From: an uncultured Bacteroidota bacterium
GTDB lineage: Bacteria; Bacteroidota; Bacteroidia; Chitinophagales; Chitinophagaceae
Assembly (NCBI GenBank): GCA_903912405.1
Contig: CAIWHF010000104.1
Span: forward strand, 1-8,894
Direction: 5' to 3'
DNA length: 8,894 bases
Below the pieces are notes generated by a model. That model had not been told where the DNA came from. It saw nothing but the letters and a program-made list of their open reading frames with translations, and did no database searches. The position numbers and the translations under genes are program-made. Each line of letters starts with the position of its first letter. Positions within the stretch are counted from its first letter, which is position 1. Shown here one piece after another: positions 7,164 through 8,894 of the stretch.

Positions 7164-8894
7164 GTAGCTATCATTTTTTCGGTACTAAGCAATTGCCATA
7201 TTTTTGATACTACTGCTGATTGATTTCTTTGTTGCCACCAAAGGTCAATGGTATTATTATTAAATATACCTCTTTTTTTGAGTTGATTAAGCGCATCTAA
7301 TACGTAGTTTTCTATCGTTTTATTATTTGCAAGCCATTGTGCTGTTGGTAATGCAAATCCTTTTTTAGGCATCTGCATATTGGCTGCTAAGATATGTTTT
7401 TGAGCAATGGCTCTTAAAACAGGCTTATTCCTATTTTTTTGATAGACAAGAGACGTTTTTAATCGAAATACGGCTGTTGCTAATTCATGATCTAAATAAG
7501 GATAACGGGCTTCCATGCTATGTTTCATATAACTTAAGTCTTCTCTTACTACATGATGATTTCCCACATTGTGCTGTAAATCTAATAAGCTAATTTTTTC
7601 TAAATTAGAAATAGGCAATTGTTCTATGGCCTCAAATTGTTTGGGTGTAGGTAAGGATAAAGGATGTGAAACGAGTTGCTGAAGTTCACTCAGCTGCATT
7701 CCCTCATGAAATAAACCATAAAATTGAGAAACCGTTTGTGCCTTCCAAAACTGCTGTAAAGTTTTTGTTTTTTGAAAAGGTAAGGGAGGTATGAAATTCG
7801 CCATCCAAGAAAAATGATGGAGCTTTTCCCATTGGTAGATTCGCTGATAGTATTGATATCCTCCAAATAGTTCATCAGCGCCTATACCATTAATTACCAC
7901 TTTAAATTGTTTATCGTGCATAAATTTAGCAGCTAAAACTACGGGTTCAATACTGGTATAAGGAGCTTCAAAATGCGTAAGAGATGCATCTAGGTCACTC
8001 AACAAATCATCTGCATGCAATTCCTGTATATGTGCCTGTAATTTTAAGTGGGAGGCAATTGCTTTTGCTTGCGGAAGCTCATTGTAATGTTGTTCGTTTA
8101 GTGCTAGTGTATAGGATGCTAAATCGGGTTTGTATTTTTTAGCAATAGCCGAAAGGGTAGTAGAATCTATTCCGCCACTGAGCATCGAAATAATTGGCAC
8201 ATCAGCTTTAAGTTGTTTTTTTACAATTTGATGAAGCAATTCTTCTATGTGTTCAATCGTGGTATTGGTTCTTTGTAGTTGTAAAAGTTGCAGCGTATCC
8301 CAATAGGTATGGGTTGATGTTTGTTGTGCAGCAAGATCAATTTTTAAATAAGTACCTGGAGCTAAGGCGTTGATATGTTTAAAACAAGTAGCATGATCAG
8401 TACTTTGTTGCCATAAATAGTTAGTGTATAATCCATTTACATTGAGCTTTTTTTCTAACGAAGGCACTTTAAGTATTGCTTTAATTTCAGAGCTCCAATA
8501 GAGTGCGTCTTTATGTTGACTAAAATACAGGGGTTTTATTCCAAAGCGATCTCTTATCAAATATAGGGTATTGTCTCTTTTATCTAAAAGAGCAATGGCA
8601 AACATGCCATTCAATTTTTGAATACAGTTGATGCCCCAATGTTGGTAGGCTGTTAAAACTACTTCGGTATCACTTTTGCTTTTAAAGCTATAGCCTGCTT
8701 GTTGTAGTTCACTTCTTAGTTCTTCAAAATTATATATAGCACCATTGAAAGTAATAGCAATGCTGCGGTCATGGTTTAGCATGGGCTGATGACCAAGAAC
8801 GCTGGTGTCAAAAATGGCTAAACGTCTGAAGCCCATGCCAATTTGGTATTGGCTATTATGGCTTAATGAAGGATAGGCTGTTTTAATCTCAGCT
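7148..8894 (-). CDS. Glutamine-dependent asparagine-synthase-family amidotransferase, N-terminus beyond window
   Basis: 581 codons are visible. The frame runs open off the right edge, and the in-frame residues before Met at 8836 (SHNSQYQIG) fit the family region just before LGHRRLAI, so that Met is internal and roughly 50-60 residues with the catalytic Cys are missing. The N-terminal part is a class II glutaminase domain (FRRLAIFD, NGAIYN, SDTEVVL, LNGMFAIALLD). The C-terminal part is the ATP-pyrophosphatase synthase domain: SGGIDS PP-loop (8162-8179), GIGADELFGGY near 7855-7888, SMEARYPYLDHELA and PKKGFALP. Classical enzymes use glutamine nitrogen and ATP to turn aspartate into asparagine. 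Two positions deviate: NGEIYN reads NGAIYN (Ala codon 8738-8740), and the Glu of GEGxDE, catalytic Glu348 in E. coli AsnB, is Ile (7883-7885). Family assignment is firm; asparagine as product is not. It could act in cell-envelope or secondary-metabolite amidation. The TGA stop overlaps the end of the asparaginase gene. Confidence 0.9.
   Translation of the reverse strand, partial: AEIKTAYPSLSHNSQYQIGMGFRRLAIFDTSVLGHQPMLNHDRSIAITFNGAIYNFEELRSELQQAGYSFKSKSDTEVVLTAYQHWGINCIQKLNGMFAIALLDKRDNTLYLIRDRFGIKPLYFSQHKDALYWSSEIKAILKVPSLEKKLNVNGLYTNYLWQQSTDHATCFKHINALAPGTYLKIDLAAQQTSTHTYWDTLQLLQLQRTNTTIEHIEELLHQIVKKQLKADVPIISMLSGGIDSTTLSAIAKKYKPDLASYTLALNEQHYNELPQAKAIASHLKLQAHIQELHADDLLSDLDASLTHFEAPYTSIEPVVLAAKFMHDKQFKVVINGIGADELFGGYQYYQRIYQWEKLHHFSWMANFIPPLPFQKTKTLQQFWKAQTVSQFYGLFHEGMQLSELQQLVSHPLSLPTPKQFEAIEQLPISNLEKISLLDLQHNVGNHHVVREDLSYMKHSMEARYPYLDHELATAVFRLKTSLVYQKNRNKPVLRAIAQKHILAANMQMPKKGFALPTAQWLANNKTIENYVLDALNQLKKRGIFNNNTIDLWWQQRNQSAVVSKIWQLLSTEKMIATYLDA

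Noticed and set aside
8834..8836. ATG as the start of the asparagine-synthase-family gene
   Set aside because: The frame continues without a stop to the window edge, and the upstream residues fit the family. Starting here would omit the catalytic Cys and part of the glutaminase domain.

Overview
The window looks like a piece of a Bacteroidota chromosome, probably Chitinophagaceae or a close relative. The DNA is AT-rich, the genes lack obvious Shine-Dalgarno sequences, and several proteins (ClpB with GTTGVGKT in its second Walker A, the EntS-like MFS carrier, the MacB/FtsX-type permease without its ATPase) have the form I associate with that phylum. This taxonomic call is inference; no rRNA or other marker is present. 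I see no tRNA, rRNA, insertion sequence, CRISPR array, phage gene or integration site.

Layout: (1) 68-2674, the disaggregase clpB on +, closed by a strong hairpin/T-run terminator at 2678-2707. (2) 2745-3068, a small acidic protein of unknown function on +. (3) 3101-4393, an MFS efflux carrier on -, convergent with (2) and starting at TTG. (4) After a 43-base divergent gap, a tightly packed + strand cluster: a FtsX/MacB-type permease (4437-5690), a PyrR-like phosphoribosyltransferase (5702-6193, 11-base gap) and an isoaspartyl peptidase/L-asparaginase (6198-7163, 4-base gap). (5) 7148-8894 on -, a glutamine-dependent asparagine-synthase-family protein whose N-terminus lies beyond the right edge; its 3' end overlaps the asparaginase by 16 bases. 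No stretch over 300 bases lacks a gene.

Most of this is ordinary housekeeping and transport content, and I do not see a convincing new multi-gene system. The right half is the most interesting part. A hydrolase that can cleave asparagine or isoaspartyl dipeptides meets a glutamine-dependent amide synthase tail to tail with overlapping ends. The synthase has Ile where classical asparagine synthetases have a catalytic Glu (GEGxDE) and Ala where they have a glutamine-binding Glu (NGEIYN), so it may amidate something other than aspartate. The phosphoribosyltransferase keeps the PRPP loop and the PyrR C-terminal signature but has lost the PyrR GIKTRG-type loop and sits away from any pyrimidine gene.
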